Made by a program: the position numbers and the translations under genes. A stretch of DNA of 64,000 nucleotides, taken from positions 1 through 64,000 of the forward strand of contig NZ_AUHM01000021.1 in assembly GCF_000423185.1 (NCBI RefSeq), given 5' to 3'. Shown here piece after piece: positions 62,374 to 64,000 of this stretch. Position 1 is the stretch's first letter; every line of letters begins with the position of its first letter. This DNA is from Inquilinus limosus DSM 16000. Lineage in GTDB: Bacteria > Pseudomonadota > Alphaproteobacteria > DSM-16000 > Inquilinaceae. The notes beneath the pieces were generated by a model, which saw only the letters and a list, made by a program, of their open reading frames with translations, did no database searches and was not told the origin of the DNA.

Positions 62374-63621
62374 ATGGCCGACGTCAATCAACCGCCCGCA
62401 AGCCCGACCTGCAGCCCCGATCGGGCGCTGTGGATCTCGACCGTGGCCTTCACCCTGTGCTTCGCGGTCTGGACGCTGTTCGCGATCATCGGCATCCGCA
62501 TCAAGCAGGAGCTCGGGCTGAGCGAAGCCGAATTCGGCCTTCTCGTCGGCACGCCGGTGCTGACGGGATCGCTCATCCGCATCCTGCTGGGCGTCTGGAC
62601 CGGCCGCTACGGCGGCAGGCTCGTCTATACCGCGACGATGCTGGCGGCCGCCCTCGCGACCTTCCTGCTCTCCCGCGCCACCACCTATCCGGAGATGCTG
62701 ATCGCGGGGCTCGGCGTCGGCCTCGCCGGCGGGTCCTTCGCCGTCGGCGTCGCCTATGTGTCGCCCTTCTTCCCGCCGGAGAAGCAGGGCACGGCGCTCG
62801 GCATCTTCGGCGCCGGCAATGTCGGGGCGGCGGTGACGAAGTTCCTCGCGCCCTTCGTCCTTCTGGCCTGGGGCTGGCAGGCGGTGGCGGAGATCTGGGC
62901 GCTGGCCCTCGCCGTCATGGCCGTCGTGTTCTGGTTCACGACCGGCGACGACCCGGACTACCGCAAGCGCAAGCTTCAGGGCGGCGCGCCGAAGCCCTTC
63001 CTGCAGGAATTCGCCCCGCTGCGGAATGCGCGGGTCTGGCGCTTCTCGCTCTACTACTTCTTCGCCTTCGGCGGCTTCGTCGCCCTGTCGCTGTGGCTGC
63101 CGCGATATCTCGTCGGGGCGTACGGCTTCGATATCGAGACCGCCGGCATGATCGCGACCGCCTATTCGATCCCCGGCAGCATCTTCCGCGCCTATGGCGG
63201 CGTCCTGTCGGACCGGATCGGCGCCCGGGCGGTCATGTATCTGGTGTTCCTGGTCTCCGCCGTGGCGACGGCGATCCTCGCCCTGCCGCCGACGCCGCCC
63301 TTCGCGATCGGCCCGATCGTCTTCGTCGCCGTCGTCTTCGTCCTCGGCTTCGTCATGAGCCTCGGCAAGGCCGCCGTCTTCAAGCACATCGCCGCCTACT
63401 ACCCGGAGAGCATCGGGGCCGTCGGCGGGGTCGTCGGGATGGTCGGCGGGCTCGGGGGCTTCCTCCTGCCCGTCGCCTTCGGGGTTCTGAAGGACCTGAC
63501 CGGCCTGTGGTCGAGCTGCTTCCTGCTCCTCCTTCTCGTCATCGCCGTCTCGCTGTGCTGGATGCACCGCACCGTGCGCCATCTCCGCCTGTCCCCGGCC
63601 CCCGCCGAAGCGTCGGCCTGA
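62374..63621 (+). CDS. narK: NarK-type nitrate/nitrite transporter (MFS, NNP family)
   Basis: The 415-residue protein starts at ATG 62374; an earlier in-frame codon would start upstream of the predicted transcript. Twelve helices are visible. NNP marks are GTALGIFGAGNVGAAVTKFL (nitrate signature), GTPVLTGSLIRILLGVWTGR with the substrate Arg, and the second-half AYYPESIGAVGGVVGMVGGL, the second NNP signature. It should import nitrate or exchange nitrate and nitrite. Confidence 0.9.
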   Translation: MADVNQPPASPTCSPDRALWISTVAFTLCFAVWTLFAIIGIRIKQELGLSEAEFGLLVGTPVLTGSLIRILLGVWTGRYGGRLVYTATMLAAALATFLLSRATTYPEMLIAGLGVGLAGGSFAVGVAYVSPFFPPEKQGTALGIFGAGNVGAAVTKFLAPFVLLAWGWQAVAEIWALALAVMAVVFWFTTGDDPDYRKRKLQGGAPKPFLQEFAPLRNARVWRFSLYYFFAFGGFVALSLWLPRYLVGAYGFDIETAGMIATAYSIPGSIFRAYGGVLSDRIGARAVMYLVFLVSAVATAILALPPTPPFAIGPIVFVAVVFVLGFVMSLGKAAVFKHIAAYYPESIGAVGGVVGMVGGLGGFLLPVAFGVLKDLTGLWSSCFLLLLLVIAVSLCWMHRTVRHLRLSPAPAEASA

Positions 63622-63726
63622 GACAAGGCCGACACCTGGACGACGTTATCCGACGTCGCGGTCCTGGCCGGGCGGGTCGAGGCGCTGGGCAGATTCGCAA
63701 CGGCGCCTTCGCGCCGTTCGTGCGAC

Positions 63727-64000
63727 CTACTCCTCGAAGCGGCTCGTGGGGTCACGATCGCGATCGTATCGTCTCTCGAGCGGAAACGGCGGCAACCAGG
63801 ACTCGCGACGGATGATCCAGCTTTCGTAGGTCGGCATCAGCTGGTCAGGCGCATCCAGGGATCCCAGGTTCACTTCGATTTCGTCTGCGCTGCGTGCGAA
63901 AACGGAGGAGCCGCAGCGGGGACAGAAAAACCGCCCGGCGTGGTCGCGCGTTTCGCCATCGATCGTCACCGCATCCTGAGGGAACACCGCGGAAGCGGAA
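63727..64000 (-). CDS. GFA/CENP-V family zinc protein, partial (5' end outside window)
   Basis: The frame is open to the window edge and ends at 63727. About 90 residues are visible. GRFFCPRCGSSVFAR carries a CxxC zinc pair, and VNLGSLDAPDQLMPTYESWI (then RRESWLPPF) is the typical C-terminal part of the family, which includes proteins annotated as glutathione-dependent formaldehyde-activating. The N-terminal CxC zinc residues are beyond the window. A GTG at 63987 is not the real start, since the family needs more N-terminal sequence. Confidence 0.82.
   Translation of the reverse strand, partial: SASAVFPQDAVTIDGETRDHAGRFFCPRCGSSVFARSADEIEVNLGSLDAPDQLMPTYESWIIRRESWLPPFPLERRYDRDRDPTSRFEE

Overview
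The window is a GC-rich chromosomal stretch (my rough impression is near 70% G+C) from what looks like a free-living alphaproteobacterium, possibly of the Rhodospirillales (Azospirillum/Inquilinus-like). This rests on gene content: an ATP12-family F1-ATPase assembly factor, a urt-ure urea block, NasT/NasS with an assimilatory nitrate cluster, a paaABCDE cluster and several ABC uptake systems. It also carries dispersed GC-rich palindromes typical of such genomes. The genus is inference. I see no tRNA, rRNA, CRISPR array, replication origin or prophage.

Layout. 1-1126: right end of an IS element whose insertion removed the 5' part of an MFS transporter. 1181-8934: branched-chain-amide-type ABC transporter (SBP-livHMGF), a short MetE-like methyltransferase, an SDR and a divergent QueA paralogue. 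9092-13331: 2-oxoacid dehydrogenase E2 and fused E1 with a divergent Lrp-type regulator. 13400-15119: LysE exporter and YihY/BrkB membrane protein. 15203-20715: phenylacetyl-CoA epoxidase cluster paaABCDE with two regulators (TetR and PaaX). 20749-25344: LysR regulator, TauE exporter, propionyl-CoA carboxylase beta subunit and M20 amidohydrolase. 25684-32299: monooxygenase-like/hydrolase/AraC cassette, ATP12 factor, acid phosphatase, GST and dihydroxyacetone kinase.

The core of the window is a nitrogen-scavenging island (32455-55629, plus narK at 62374). On the minus strand urtABCDE and ureDABCEFG form a nearly continuous unit of about 11 kb that takes up urea and splits it. On the plus strand lie nasT, an RNA leader, nasS, nrtABC, nirBD, nasA and a cysG-like gene, which together take up nitrate, reduce it to ammonium and make siroheme. 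Between urtA and nasT two sigma-54 (-24/-12) promoters face outward as mirror images around two NtrC-like TGC-N11-GCA dyads. A third sigma-54 promoter starts an ANTAR-type leader (hairpins plus intrinsic terminator) before nasS, and a fourth precedes narK. The architecture therefore predicts two layers: NtrC/sigma-54 for nitrogen limitation and NasT/NasS antitermination for nitrate or nitrite.

A second theme is at least five families of GC-rich palindromic repeats. Most copies are intergenic, but four lie inside open reading frames without breaking them: the E2 linker, the N-terminus of PaaD, the N-terminus of UrtB and the N-terminus of the CysG-like protein. This resembles the protein-coding palindromic elements described in Rickettsia. 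The tail of the window (55705-64000) holds a secreted peptidase-like hydrolase, a ribose-type sugar ABC transporter, a GNAT, a VOC protein, NarK and a truncated GFA-family gene. The individual protein families are known. The novelty, if any, lies in the regulatory architecture and the in-frame repeats.
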